Position numbers and translations under genes: made by a program. This document shows, one piece after another, positions 18,754 through 28,616 of a stretch of 47,810 bases of DNA. Position 1 is the first letter of the stretch. Each line of letters begins with the position of its first letter. This stretch comes from CAZAYP01 sp964489425 [NCBI: uncultured Verrucomicrobiota bacterium] (GTDB lineage: Bacteria; Verrucomicrobiota; Kiritimatiellia; RZYC01), in the NCBI GenBank assembly GCA_964489425.1, contig CAZAYP010000044.1, positions 1-47,810 of the forward strand, written 5' to 3'. Below the pieces are notes generated by a model, which saw only the letters and a list, made by a program, of their open reading frames with translations, ran no database searches and was not told the DNA's origin.

Positions 18754-21075
18754 ATGCCCTGGTCCATTTCCAAATGGCGCCACCAGAAGGCGCGGGAGCG
18801 CGAGCGGCAGCAGGCTCCGCCGCCGGTGCGCCGCCCGCGCGCCACCCGCTGGAGCGTGCTGTTGCTGGGCCTGCTCTACCTGGCTGGTATGCTGGCGCTG
18901 CTGTCGATCGGCGGCGGCGAGCCGGCGGCCCAACTGGCGGTCGGCCAGAAGGCGCCGATCACCGTGGTCAGCCTCGTGGAGTTCACCTGCCAGGACCCGG
19001 AAAAGACGGCGCTGTTCCGCCAGCAGGCGGCCGAGGCCACCCCGCCGGTCTTCAACGTGACGTTCGAGGAGGCCACCATCGCCGCCCGGGCCCAGGACAA
19101 GCTGTTCAAGCGCCTGGACCAGGTCCGCGCCGACCCCGCGACCCAGGATCCGGACCAGCAGGTGCAGCGCCTGGCGCATACGCTGGATTTGCTGGGGATC
19201 GACATGGACGCCGCGGATTTGCTGCGGACCGTGCCGGCCCTCCAGGCCCAGGAGATCTTGAACGCCCTCAAGGAGGCCCTGCGCCTGACGTACAGCGCGG
19301 GCATTCTCGAGGCCCAGGACGGGAGCGCGGCCCTGGCCGCCCTGGCGCCGTCCGGCCTGGTTTCCCTGGCCTGGCCGGACGGGCGCATGACCAACGCCGT
19401 GCCCCTGCGCGATCTGGCCACGCCCGAAGGCGCGCTGGCGGCGGCCGTGGCTGCGGCGCGCAAGGCGTACCCCGGCGATTCGGCCGACCTGCCGCCGCGG
19501 ATGGCGGCCGCGCTGCTGCGGCCGTGGATCAAGCCCAACCTGGTGTACGATCCCGTGGCCACGGCGCGCCTGCGGGAAGCAGCCGCCGCGCAGGTCCTGC
19601 CGGCGGAGCTGGTCATCGCGCCGGACACCACCCTGGTCGAGGCCGGGGAACGCATCACCCCCGCCATCCTGGAGAAGCTGCGGCAGCACGACCGCCGCCT
19701 GCATGAACTGCGCGCACCCCGCGAGCGCTGGAACCACCTGCTGGGGGCGGCTACCCTGCTGCTCATGGCGTTGGTGGTCTTTGCCAGCATCATCCAGCCC
19801 AGCGACGCCCGCTATCACTACACCCCGGCCCAGTACCTGCTGATGCTGCTGCTGGCGTTCATGGCCCAGCCCGTGGCCAAGGGGTGGCTGTACCTGGCCG
19901 GCACCACCAACTGGGTGGCGCCACACCTGCTGTACCTGCTGCCGCTGGGGATCGGGCCGCTGCTCGGGGCGCTGCTGATGAATGTCCCGGTGGCCATGGC
20001 CGTGGGCTTCCTGCAAAGCCTCGGCATGGCCCTGCTGCTGGGCCAGGACTTCATGACGCTGGTCCTGGGCCTGCTGATGACCGCCGTGGCTGTCGGCCTG
20101 CGCCACGAGATTCACCGGCGGGCCAGCCTGTTCCGCGCCGGCCTGCTGATCGGCTCCGCCGAAGTCATCTGCGCGCTGGCCGGCTACCTCGCCGACCCGT
20201 ACTCGCTGACCTTGTTCCTGTCGCAGGCCGCCATGGGCCTGGCCAACGGGCTGCTGTGCGCTGGGACCACGCTGCTGCTGCTGCCCGTGTTCGAGAGCCT
20301 GTTCGGGATCACCACGGACATCCGGCTGTGGGAGCTTTCGGATCCCGGCCGGCCCCTGCTGCAACGCCTGGCCATGAACGCGCCGGGCACGTACCACCAC
20401 AGCCTCATGGTCGCCCAACTGGCCTACACCGCCGCCCAGGCCATTGGCGCCAACCCCCTGCTGGCCCGCGTGGGCGCCTATTACCATGACATCGGCAAGC
20501 TCACCAAGCCGGATTTCTTCATCGAAAACACCCGCCTCCATGACAATCCCCATGACGAGCTGACCCCCCACATGAGCGCGCTGGTCCTGATCTCGCACGT
20601 GAAGGAAGGCTTGTCCCTGGCCCAGCGGTACCGGCTGCCGGCGCCCCTGGCCGATGCCATCCGGGAGCACCATGGCACCAGCCTGATTCGCTACTTCTAC
20701 CAGCGGGCCACGGAGCAGCAGCAGGCTACCGCCGGCGATGCGCCGCCGGTCAGCGAGGCGGAGTTCAGGTATCCCGGCCCCAAGCCCCGCGCGCCGGAAA
20801 TGGCCATCCTGGCCCTGGCCGACGCCGTGGAGGCCGCCTCCCGCTCGCTGGAAAAACCAACCGCCGGGCGCCTCGAAAGTATGGTCCAGGAAATCGTGGA
20901 CGCCAAGATCCGCGACGGCCAGCTCGATGACTGCCAGTTAACCATGGCCCAACTGACCGCCATTCGCAGCGCCTTTGTCTTCACGCTGGCCAAGATGCGC
21001 CACGACCGCGTGGCGTACCCGCAATCCCCCGGCGGGACGACGCGTCACGACGACAAGGACGCGCTGCCCTCATGA
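18754..21075 (+). CDS. 7TM-HD (PgpH/YqfF-type) phosphodiesterase
   Basis: This 773-residue membrane protein has one N-terminal membrane helix (about 32-50), an extracytoplasmic 7TMR-HDED region (about 60-320), seven membrane helices (about 325-530) and a cytoplasmic HD hydrolase. HD motifs visible are YHHSLMVAQLAY, YYHDIGK with His578-Asp579, ELTPHMSALVLISHVKEG and EHHGTS. PgpH in Listeria hydrolyses c-di-AMP, so a cyclic-dinucleotide phosphodiesterase is the likely activity. The gene has no strong ribosome site of its own and probably depends on phoH translation; its stop overlaps the next start as ATGA. The usual third partner of this cluster, ybeY, does not follow. Confidence 0.9.
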   Translation: MPWSISKWRHQKARERERQQAPPPVRRPRATRWSVLLLGLLYLAGMLALLSIGGGEPAAQLAVGQKAPITVVSLVEFTCQDPEKTALFRQQAAEATPPVFNVTFEEATIAARAQDKLFKRLDQVRADPATQDPDQQVQRLAHTLDLLGIDMDAADLLRTVPALQAQEILNALKEALRLTYSAGILEAQDGSAALAALAPSGLVSLAWPDGRMTNAVPLRDLATPEGALAAAVAAARKAYPGDSADLPPRMAAALLRPWIKPNLVYDPVATARLREAAAAQVLPAELVIAPDTTLVEAGERITPAILEKLRQHDRRLHELRAPRERWNHLLGAATLLLMALVVFASIIQPSDARYHYTPAQYLLMLLLAFMAQPVAKGWLYLAGTTNWVAPHLLYLLPLGIGPLLGALLMNVPVAMAVGFLQSLGMALLLGQDFMTLVLGLLMTAVAVGLRHEIHRRASLFRAGLLIGSAEVICALAGYLADPYSLTLFLSQAAMGLANGLLCAGTTLLLLPVFESLFGITTDIRLWELSDPGRPLLQRLAMNAPGTYHHSLMVAQLAYTAAQAIGANPLLARVGAYYHDIGKLTKPDFFIENTRLHDNPHDELTPHMSALVLISHVKEGLSLAQRYRLPAPLADAIREHHGTSLIRYFYQRATEQQQATAGDAPPVSEAEFRYPGPKPRAPEMAILALADAVEAASRSLEKPTAGRLESMVQEIVDAKIRDGQLDDCQLTMAQLTAIRSAFVFTLAKMRHDRVAYPQSPGGTTRHDDKDALPS

Positions 21076-22787
21076 TGCGGATCGCGGGCGGCTGGTGGGT
21101 GGCCCTGGCGCTGCTGGCCCTGGGCGCCTGGTGCCAATGGACGATGGTCCCCGGCGTTGCGGACCGCGCCGAGACCGGCTGCCTGGTCACCCTGGCCGGA
21201 TTGCGCCAGGGCGCTTGGACGGTGCCCCACACGGCGGATTTGCCGGCCAGCGTCGAGTGGCAGTATTTCGAGGCGGATCCCCAGGCGTCCCCCGCCATGC
21301 CGGTGCCGACCCCGGCGCCGCCGTTTTATGCCTTGCTGGCCTGGCCGCTGAGCCTCGTTGATTGGCGGGCGGCGTTCACGCTGAATCTCCTCGCGTGGCT
21401 GGCCACGGGCGCGCTGATCTTTGCCTATGCCCGCCGGTTCGCCTTTGAATCAGGCACGCCATGGATCGCCATGCTGGCCTGGTGCCTGGGCAGCTACACG
21501 CTGGAATACAGCCAAGCCATCTGGCCGGCGTGCTTGTCCACCGCCCTGGTCATGGGCGGGTTTTACCTGGCGTCTGTGGCGCGGTGGCAGGCCATCCCCA
21601 TCGCCGCGCTCATGGGCGGGTTGCTGACCGGCGCCGCCATCGGTGTGCGCTACGAAAACTGGGCGTTGGCGGCGATCATTGGCGCAGGTCTGTGCGCGTG
21701 GAGCCCGCAGCGGCGCTGGTCGAACACGTTGTCGTTCATCCTCGGGCTGACCCTGCCGGTGGCGCTGATCGTCTATGTGAACCACGGGCGCCAGGCGGGC
21801 TGGAGCCTGCTGGGACCGGGCGCGGAAGGGCGGCTGACGGACTGCGCCTTCAGCCTGGCGCAGCAGCCCTGGCGGGCGGGCTGGGATCTCTTGCGCGGCG
21901 GGCTGGGACTGGTGGTGGATGGGGCGTACCAAGGGACGGCGCACGGGTCCGACACGCCGGCCAGGGCGTTGCTGCAAGCCTGCCCCTGGGCCCTGCTGGC
22001 GTTGCTCGGCTTGCCGGCCGCCTGGCGGGTGCGGCCGCACTTGAGCGAGCTGCGCAACCGGGAGTGCCGGATGCTGTCCTTGCTGGTAGCTGCTGGCTTT
22101 GCTTGGGCGGTTTTGGCCGCCTGGCGTGCCCCGGCCGGGACCACGGTCAATCCGGTCAACCTGATCGAATTGTTGCCGTTCCTGGCGGTCGCCGTGGCGT
22201 GGACCATGGAGACGGCGCCCTGGTCCCCGTGGGCGCAGGTGGCCGGGTTGGCGCTGGGAACAGGCCTGGCCGGCGGGGTGCTGTTCTCGGCGTCCTGGCC
22301 GGTGCTGGGTCAGGTGCTGGGCGGCCTGTTGCCCATGCTCCTGGCCGTGGGCCTGGTGATTGGCTGGCGGCTGTGGCGGCGTGGCCATGCCCCGGTGGTG
22401 CTGAACCTGCTGCTGCCGGCCTGCCTGGCTTGGGCGCTGGCGACCCATGTGGGTCAGGATTGGCGGGTGCGGCGGGCTCAGCGCCGGGAACATGCGGCGG
22501 TCATGGCTGCGGCCCAGGCGGTCCTGGACTCGCGGCCAACCGCCATCCTGGCGTATGGCGCGATGAGCCTGGGTCTTGGGCCGCTGCCGCTGCAATACCG
22601 CCTGGTGCTGCTTGACGCGCACCCGGACGCCGGGGCCACGACCCCGGCCCTGGCGCGGGCGCTCCAGGCGCGCGGCGACCGCGTGCTGGTCCTGCTGAAC
22701 GGGTTCCCGTCCAAGCTGCTGATGAAGCTGCCCCTGGGGCGCGGCGCCTACGTGCGATCCGGGCCGCTGGATTTCATGGAACTCTGA
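21072..22787 (+). CDS. Polytopic membrane protein, probable GT-C-type glycosyltransferase
   Basis: The 571-residue protein starts four bases inside the previous gene (ATGA overlap), so it is co-transcribed and translationally coupled. It has a signal-anchor-like N-terminus, a first periplasmic loop, about ten hydrophobic segments, the arrangement IGVRYENWALAAIIGAG in the middle and a soluble C-terminal stretch after about residue 470. This resembles dolichol-phosphate-mannose-type (GT39/GT-C) glycosyltransferases, which use polyprenyl-linked sugars to modify envelope glycans or proteins. The classic acidic motif in the first loop is not clear, so the assignment is tentative. It takes the position that ybeY often occupies. 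Confidence 0.7.
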   Translation: MMRIAGGWWVALALLALGAWCQWTMVPGVADRAETGCLVTLAGLRQGAWTVPHTADLPASVEWQYFEADPQASPAMPVPTPAPPFYALLAWPLSLVDWRAAFTLNLLAWLATGALIFAYARRFAFESGTPWIAMLAWCLGSYTLEYSQAIWPACLSTALVMGGFYLASVARWQAIPIAALMGGLLTGAAIGVRYENWALAAIIGAGLCAWSPQRRWSNTLSFILGLTLPVALIVYVNHGRQAGWSLLGPGAEGRLTDCAFSLAQQPWRAGWDLLRGGLGLVVDGAYQGTAHGSDTPARALLQACPWALLALLGLPAAWRVRPHLSELRNRECRMLSLLVAAGFAWAVLAAWRAPAGTTVNPVNLIELLPFLAVAVAWTMETAPWSPWAQVAGLALGTGLAGGVLFSASWPVLGQVLGGLLPMLLAVGLVIGWRLWRRGHAPVVLNLLLPACLAWALATHVGQDWRVRRAQRREHAAVMAAAQAVLDSRPTAILAYGAMSLGLGPLPLQYRLVLLDAHPDAGATTPALARALQARGDRVLVLLNGFPSKLLMKLPLGRGAYVRSGPLDFMEL

Positions 22788-22817
22788 GGACGCGCCGGGC
22801 CGGGCGTGCGCCGGGGA

Positions 22818-23018
22818 TCAACGGCAGCCGCGCAGCAGCGCCCAGGCCAGGATGGCCAGCATGATCAGCGCCCCCCCCCAGCGCAGGCCGAGTTGCGTGG
22901 TGGTGGCCTGGGGAAACGCGTAGCCGCAGATGGGGCAGCGGTTGTTGTTGCCGGGCACCTCGCAAGCGCAGCTGGGACATTCCCGGCTGGCAAAATTCTT
23001 CCCAGCCTCGATTTTCAC
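22818..23018 (-). CDS. Small zinc-ribbon protein with a C-terminal membrane helix
   Basis: This 66-residue product begins at GTG 23018, whose bases overlap the stop of the FtsB-like gene as GTGA; it is therefore coupled to it. It carries a zinc ribbon CPSC-x8-CPIC (about 14-30) and a single C-terminal hydrophobic helix, GGALIMLAILAWALL, typical of a tail-anchored protein. I do not recognise a named family. Its coupling to a septum protein suggests a membrane-associated role, but this is inference. Confidence 0.65.
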   Translation of the reverse strand: MKIEAGKNFASRECPSCACEVPGNNNRCPICGYAFPQATTTQLGLRWGGALIMLAILAWALLRGCR

Positions 23019-23332
23019 GGGGTGGCGCCAGCCGGGGCGTCGGGCTGCGGATCCGGGACAAACGTGTAAATCACTTCGTTGGAACGCACCATGCCGGCAT
23101 CGTGGGCAATCCGCTCCACGAACTGGGAGTCAGCGGGGAACCGTTCCTGGTAACGCTTCAGGCGCTTGATGGTTTCTTCCTCGATCCGGATCTCTTCCGC
23201 CAGGTCCCTTTCGCGCCGCTGGTACTCCATGTACTGATGATACTTGGGCCAGAACATGAGCAACAGCCCCAGCGCGAACACCGCCGCCAGCGTCACCCAT
23301 GAGAACCTGCCAATGACTCGCCAAACATTCAT
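23015..23332 (-). CDS. ftsB: FtsB/DivIC-family septum formation initiator
   Basis: This 105-residue single-pass protein has a short cytoplasmic N-terminus, one membrane helix (about 12-29, WVTLAAVFALGLLLMFW), a coiled coil (about 35-62, RRERDLAEEIRIEEETIKRL) and the C-terminal family pattern VERIAHDAGMVRSNEVIYTF. FtsB/DivIC forms the divisome FtsQLB-type complex that activates septal peptidoglycan synthesis. The position after eno matches the eno-ftsB order known from many bacteria and supports the call, although a strong terminator separates the two here. The start is ATG 23332. FtsB and DivIC cannot be told apart from sequence alone. Confidence 0.82.
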   Translation of the reverse strand: MNVWRVIGRFSWVTLAAVFALGLLLMFWPKYHQYMEYQRRERDLAEEIRIEEETIKRLKRYQERFPADSQFVERIAHDAGMVRSNEVIYTFVPDPQPDAPAGATP

Positions 23333-23438
23333 TGCCCGACTTCATCCCGCGGTGCCGCCATCCGGCCCCGTAATTTCTGGTGACTATGCGTTGGCCGGCG
23401 ATGGAAAACAAGCGGATTCATGGCACCCCCCCGGCAAG

Positions 23439-23472
23439 AAAAAGGGCGCGCGCAGGCTTGCTGCGCGCGCCC
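23439..23472 (-). terminator. Intrinsic terminator downstream of eno
   Basis: Read on the minus strand, a perfect 12-bp GC stem (GGGCGCGCGCAG paired with its complement, 23444-23455 and 23461-23472, five-base loop) is followed directly by TTTTTC. It lies about 20 bases after the enolase stop and before the FtsB-like gene, so most eno transcripts should end here. Confidence 0.85.
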
Positions 23473-23493
23473 TCTCATGGAATGAAGAGCGCC

Positions 23494-24780
<1,287 letters not shown>

Positions 24781-24960
24781 TTATCTCCTTTTGTTGATAA
24801 CCGCCCTTTGGCTCAAAACAGGCCGAACGGTAATTCATCCGCCCGCCGGAGGCAAGCGGCAAACTCGAACAACGCCCGATCGATCACTTGAACTGGCCCA
24901 TTGGCCTGAGGATCCTGTTCGGGTCCTCCACGCCGCGCATCATTATCACGATGGTCCGGG

Positions 24961-27408
24961 TTACCGGTCCGGTTGAGTGGGCGGGATCAAAAATCCGGCG
25001 TCGCCCAGGTTCACGTGATCGTGGTCGCGGCCATCCATGCCTTCGGTGACGATCAGGGTCAGCGGGTCTCTGCCATTGAGGGTCACGCGCACGGCGCGGG
25101 GCGCGTCGGCGGCGGTCAGCATCTGGTTGAACAGCACGTGCCCGGGACCCTGCTCGATGCGGAAGTCGGCGCGCGCTGTTGGTTGTGCCTTGCGGATTTT
25201 GTCGGCGTAGCCGACCATGCCCTGAAACGCCACCGCGTTGCTCGGCACGGTGTAGGTCACGCGGCAGGGCGCATGCATGCCCACGCCATGGGCGTAAGAC
25301 ACATCGTCCATGATGATCGGGCCATCATCCCATGTGCGGCCGTTGCGGGGCGGCTTGAATCCATAGTCCACGGCCAGCGGCGTCAAGTCGTCCAAGGGGA
25401 CGTAGGCCCCAATCCACGGCGCAAGGCGGTCATCCGGCGGCGGCCGGTCCGGCAGGGGTGGCGCCGCGGCCGGCGTGAGCACCAGCCAGGCCAGGTTCCC
25501 GGAACGCTGGGTGGCCATGACCCAACCGCGCGTTTCCATGGCCTGGGCCACGGGATGGAAATCCGCCTTGGGCGCAAGCACGATCGTCGCGTTCGTGAAC
25601 CCGCCGGGCAGGTCAGCGAGCGCGGAGGGGGCAACCTCTTCCGGCGCTTTGGCCGCGCAGAGCGTATTGGCCAGCGCGGTATCCAGCAGGCGAAACGCGC
25701 CGTCCGCCCTGCGTTGGCGGGCCCGCTCCAGCAGGTTCATGTTCAGCCAGCCTTTCAGCCGTTCGTCCCCGTGCAGGCCGACCACCAGCGGGCCGGATTG
25801 GTTGCGCAACCACCCGGCCATCGCCCGGGCGTCGGCCACCGCCGGTGGCTCGCCAAAGGTCAGCGCGGCCCAGTCTCCGTAAAACAGCGCCGCAATCAGC
25901 AAGCCCGCCATGGCGTGCCGCGCCGGCCACGGCAGACCTGCCGCCGCCACCAGCCGCGCCGCTTCGCGCAAGCCCAGGGCGGTGACAAATACGAGCGGCA
26001 GGCTCAGCAGCATGATGCGGTGCGCATCCACGCGGTTGGTCATCAATAGCGCCGCGCTGGCCACGCTCCACCACAGCCCTAAAAACAGCAGCTTCCAGGA
26101 CCGCCACACCCGGAGCGCAATACATCCCACGCCCAGCAGGAGGAACGGCAGCAGCGGCGCAGGATACAAGGGCAGGCGGGGCGGGTCGCGGCGCAACACG
26201 TCCGGCGGATCAACCACCGGGTGCGGCTGCCAGAACCAGGCATATTGCGGGATGGTAACTTTCAATACCTGGTGAACCAGCGCGATCCGGTCGCGGTGCG
26301 TCAATTGGTCCGGGGCTATGTCTCGTCCCAAATACGCGCGGAGATAAGCCGGCGAGCGGAAGAACTCCATGACCTGCTCGCCGCGGGCATTGAAGCAGGC
26401 CCGCAGCCGGCCACAATGCCATTCCAGGGCCACGGCCGCGGCCACGGTCAGCGCCAGCAGGCACACCGCCAGCGCCCGGCGCCACGCGAACCTTGGCCAT
26501 GGCCACACGGCGGCCAGGCCCAGCACCGCCAGCAGCGCCAGGACCATCAGGCGCGCAGGCGCATAGTGCAAGGTGGCCACGAACACGGCCACCCCGGCCA
26601 GGGGGCCGGCCCACCAAGCTGGTTTTTCCCGATCCAGCAAGTACCAGGCGCCATAGATGGCCGCCAGCGTGGCCAGCAAGCCGGCGGCCGGGGAACTTCC
26701 ATACCGTCCGTAAAAGAGGGTCGGGTAGTTGAGCGCCAGCAGCACGGCCAGCGCCGCGCCCAGCCGGGGGCCAAAAAACCTGCGGCCCAGGGCAAAGGCC
26801 AGCGGGATGCTGACCAGCGTGGCCAATACCGGGAAAAGGCGCAGGTTATAGATGGATATCCCAGCGGCGCGGAACAACGCATACGTGGGCGCTCCATACA
26901 GCAAGCTGTGCTGACCGGAACTCAGCAAACCGTCATCCCACAAAAACTGGTCCAACGCGTAACGCCATGCCGGTTGGTCGTCCAGCAGGGCCTTGCCGAA
27001 TCCCTGGACAACCGGCGATTCCCAGACCAGCAGCAGACCCGCAAACCCGTCCAGGTTCCAAAAGAGAAACAGCCCGGCCAGGAGCAGTGTCGCTCCCAAA
27101 TACCATCTGGCCGATTTTAGCACGGTGGGATCGTCCGGTTCACGCTCGATGATCTCGCGCTGGTGCAGGCTGACATGCCAGGTCAGGAAAACCATGGCGC
27201 CGGCCAGGAACCCCGCGCGCGCGCCGGCCGGGAGCGCCGGCCACAAGCAACCGCAGGCCAGCAGGAAGAAAAGCAGCCCGGGCGCTTGGCGCCACGCCTG
27301 TCGCCCCTGGCGGATCGCTATCGCCAGCGCCACACCGGCCCAACCGGCCAGCATGACGCTCATCAGGATGGCGAACGGCGTCAAGCCACGATGGATCATC
27401 ACTGGCAT
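24961..27408 (-). CDS. GT39-like membrane glycosyltransferase fused to NPCBM domain
   Basis: From ATG 27408 the protein is 815 residues (ATG 27399 is an alternative; neither has a strong ribosome site). About residues 1-490 hold a dozen hydrophobic segments in GT-C/GT39 style (YNLRLFPVLATLVSIPLAFALGRRFFG, LNYPTLFYGRYGSSPAAG). A soluble region follows and the C-terminus (about 690-800) is an NPCBM domain: DDVSYAHGVGMHAP, ADFRIEQGPGHVLF, DAPRAVRVTLNGRDPLTLIVTEG and DHDHVNLGDAGFL. NPCBM is a carbohydrate-binding module normally on secreted glycosidases, so a fusion to a membrane transferase, with the module outside the membrane, is unusual. It probably transfers polyprenyl-linked sugar to an envelope acceptor. 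It lies 183 bases upstream of eno on the same strand. Confidence 0.8.
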   Translation of the reverse strand: MPVMIHRGLTPFAILMSVMLAGWAGVALAIAIRQGRQAWRQAPGLLFFLLACGCLWPALPAGARAGFLAGAMVFLTWHVSLHQREIIEREPDDPTVLKSARWYLGATLLLAGLFLFWNLDGFAGLLLVWESPVVQGFGKALLDDQPAWRYALDQFLWDDGLLSSGQHSLLYGAPTYALFRAAGISIYNLRLFPVLATLVSIPLAFALGRRFFGPRLGAALAVLLALNYPTLFYGRYGSSPAAGLLATLAAIYGAWYLLDREKPAWWAGPLAGVAVFVATLHYAPARLMVLALLAVLGLAAVWPWPRFAWRRALAVCLLALTVAAAVALEWHCGRLRACFNARGEQVMEFFRSPAYLRAYLGRDIAPDQLTHRDRIALVHQVLKVTIPQYAWFWQPHPVVDPPDVLRRDPPRLPLYPAPLLPFLLLGVGCIALRVWRSWKLLFLGLWWSVASAALLMTNRVDAHRIMLLSLPLVFVTALGLREAARLVAAAGLPWPARHAMAGLLIAALFYGDWAALTFGEPPAVADARAMAGWLRNQSGPLVVGLHGDERLKGWLNMNLLERARQRRADGAFRLLDTALANTLCAAKAPEEVAPSALADLPGGFTNATIVLAPKADFHPVAQAMETRGWVMATQRSGNLAWLVLTPAAAPPLPDRPPPDDRLAPWIGAYVPLDDLTPLAVDYGFKPPRNGRTWDDGPIIMDDVSYAHGVGMHAPCRVTYTVPSNAVAFQGMVGYADKIRKAQPTARADFRIEQGPGHVLFNQMLTAADAPRAVRVTLNGRDPLTLIVTEGMDGRDHDHVNLGDAGFLIPPTQPDR

Positions 27409-27541
27409 AATAAGGTTATACCTATCACGTGTTTCTCCGGCGAGCAATGGCCAAGACCGGTTTTGCGGCGGCGTGCGTGCGGTAGTGCTTGACGCTCATG
27501 GCGCAGGCTCCTACCGTGGCCCCAGCGCAAAGGAGAGTTTC

Positions 27542-27859
27542 ATGCACCAGGAAAATGTAGCCTGCAAACTAATCGATCGGGTTGAGTACCAGGAAGCCTC
27601 CGTCGTCAGCAAGACCTTGATTGAGAAGAAGGTTGGTACCGTGACCCTGTTTGCCTTTGACAAGGGGCAGGGCTTGAGCGAACACACGGCGCCGTTCGAC
27701 GCCATGGTTCAGGTGATCGATGGTGTGGCGGAGATCGAGATTGCCGGCCAGCCCGTTAGGGTGAGCGCGGGCGAGATGCTGATCATGCCGGCCAACAAGC
27801 CGCATGCGCTCAAGGCGGTCGAACGATTCAAGATGATGCTGATCATGATCAGATCGTGA
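27542..27859 (+). CDS. Single-domain cupin protein
   Basis: The 105-residue protein starts at ATG 27542 with AGGAG at 27531-27535. It is a small cupin barrel: FAFDKGQGLSEHTAPFDAMVQVIDGVAEIEIAGQPVRVSAGEMLIMPANKPHALKA spans both cupin motifs in order (G-x5-H at the HTAPFD region, and G-E-M-x-x-M-P-x-x-x-P-H). The His residues in HT and PHAL are the likely metal ligands; the usual second His of motif 1 appears as Phe, so metal binding may be weaker. Substrate unknown. The frame is open upstream, but the extra residues are not protein-like. Its last 11 bases overlap the convergent hypothetical gene. Confidence 0.85.
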   Translation: MHQENVACKLIDRVEYQEASVVSKTLIEKKVGTVTLFAFDKGQGLSEHTAPFDAMVQVIDGVAEIEIAGQPVRVSAGEMLIMPANKPHALKAVERFKMMLIMIRS

Positions 27860-28496
27860 TGTGGTCATTGCCGTTCAACCGACCTGCCGGGAGGAGCGAA
27901 TCGTGGTGCTGGTGCAGGCCGTCCGGTAGCGCATCAATGAAAGCATCCCCCTCCCGCGCCATGTGAGCGGAGGAGATGAACGCCGTCGCGAGCTGCGCCG
28001 GCGGCAGATCGATCCCCTGGCGCAGCATGGCGTGCAAGAAGGCCGCGTGGGCGCGGGTATCGCAGGCGGGTGCATCGGCCAGGCGGCGGCCCAGGCGGGC
28101 CAGTTCCGGGCACGGAGGGTCGCGTTTCAAGATGGTCAGCATCGTGAAGGCCATGCTTTGCCAATGCTCGCGCCCCGCTTCGAGCGCCGCCCCGCTGGTG
28201 GTGCCGTTATCGTCCCGCCGCACCCTGCCCGCCGCCCGGCAGGCGGCCACGCCTGTTTTCACTGCCGGACGTGGCGGATCATCCATGCCCACCCAACCCA
28301 GGAATACTAGATCCCGTTTCACCTCCCGGCGCTCGCTTTTATTCGGCATCGCGTCCAGCCGGCGCCATGCGACGCCCAGCCCCCGTACGCCATCTTTGGC
28401 CATGCGCTCGCTGGCCGCGACAATCCGGGAGCGCAAAACCCGGTCAAGTGGTTGGTGGCGCCCCTCATCCTCGCCTAATAACAACCGCAACCTCAT
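27849..28496 (-). CDS. Hypothetical protein
   Basis: A 215-residue open frame convergent with the cupin gene. I do not recognise a family. The C-terminal half (about 110-215; QSMAFTMLTILKRD, AAFLHAMLRQGIDLPPAQLATAFISSAHMAREGDAF) has protein-like composition and GC-rich third positions like neighbouring genes. The N-terminal part is Arg-rich and less convincing, so the real start may be internal, for example Met at about residue 50 (MPNKSERREVKRDL). No ribosome site is clear. It could be a decayed gene. Confidence 0.4.
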   Translation of the reverse strand: MRLRLLLGEDEGRHQPLDRVLRSRIVAASERMAKDGVRGLGVAWRRLDAMPNKSERREVKRDLVFLGWVGMDDPPRPAVKTGVAACRAAGRVRRDDNGTTSGAALEAGREHWQSMAFTMLTILKRDPPCPELARLGRRLADAPACDTRAHAAFLHAMLRQGIDLPPAQLATAFISSAHMAREGDAFIDALPDGLHQHHDSLLPAGRLNGNDHITI

Positions 28497-28616
28497 TCAA
28501 GTGCACGGGAACTGAATATTTTCGGCAAGGGCGTTCCGCTGAAAGCTGAAATACATTGGAATTCATGGCGTGGTGCAATAAATTGAGCGCCCGTGAAATA
28601 GAATTATAGGAGGATT

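Noticed and set aside
18673-20673. 666-residue Gln/Arg-rich minus-strand open frame
   Set aside because: Antisense to the 7TM-HD gene; composition and lack of domains indicate a shadow of GC-rich coding DNA.
26993-27541. Long N-terminal extension of the cupin gene
   Set aside because: The frame is open but antisense to the glycosyltransferase start; the cupin has its own AGGAG and ATG at 27542.
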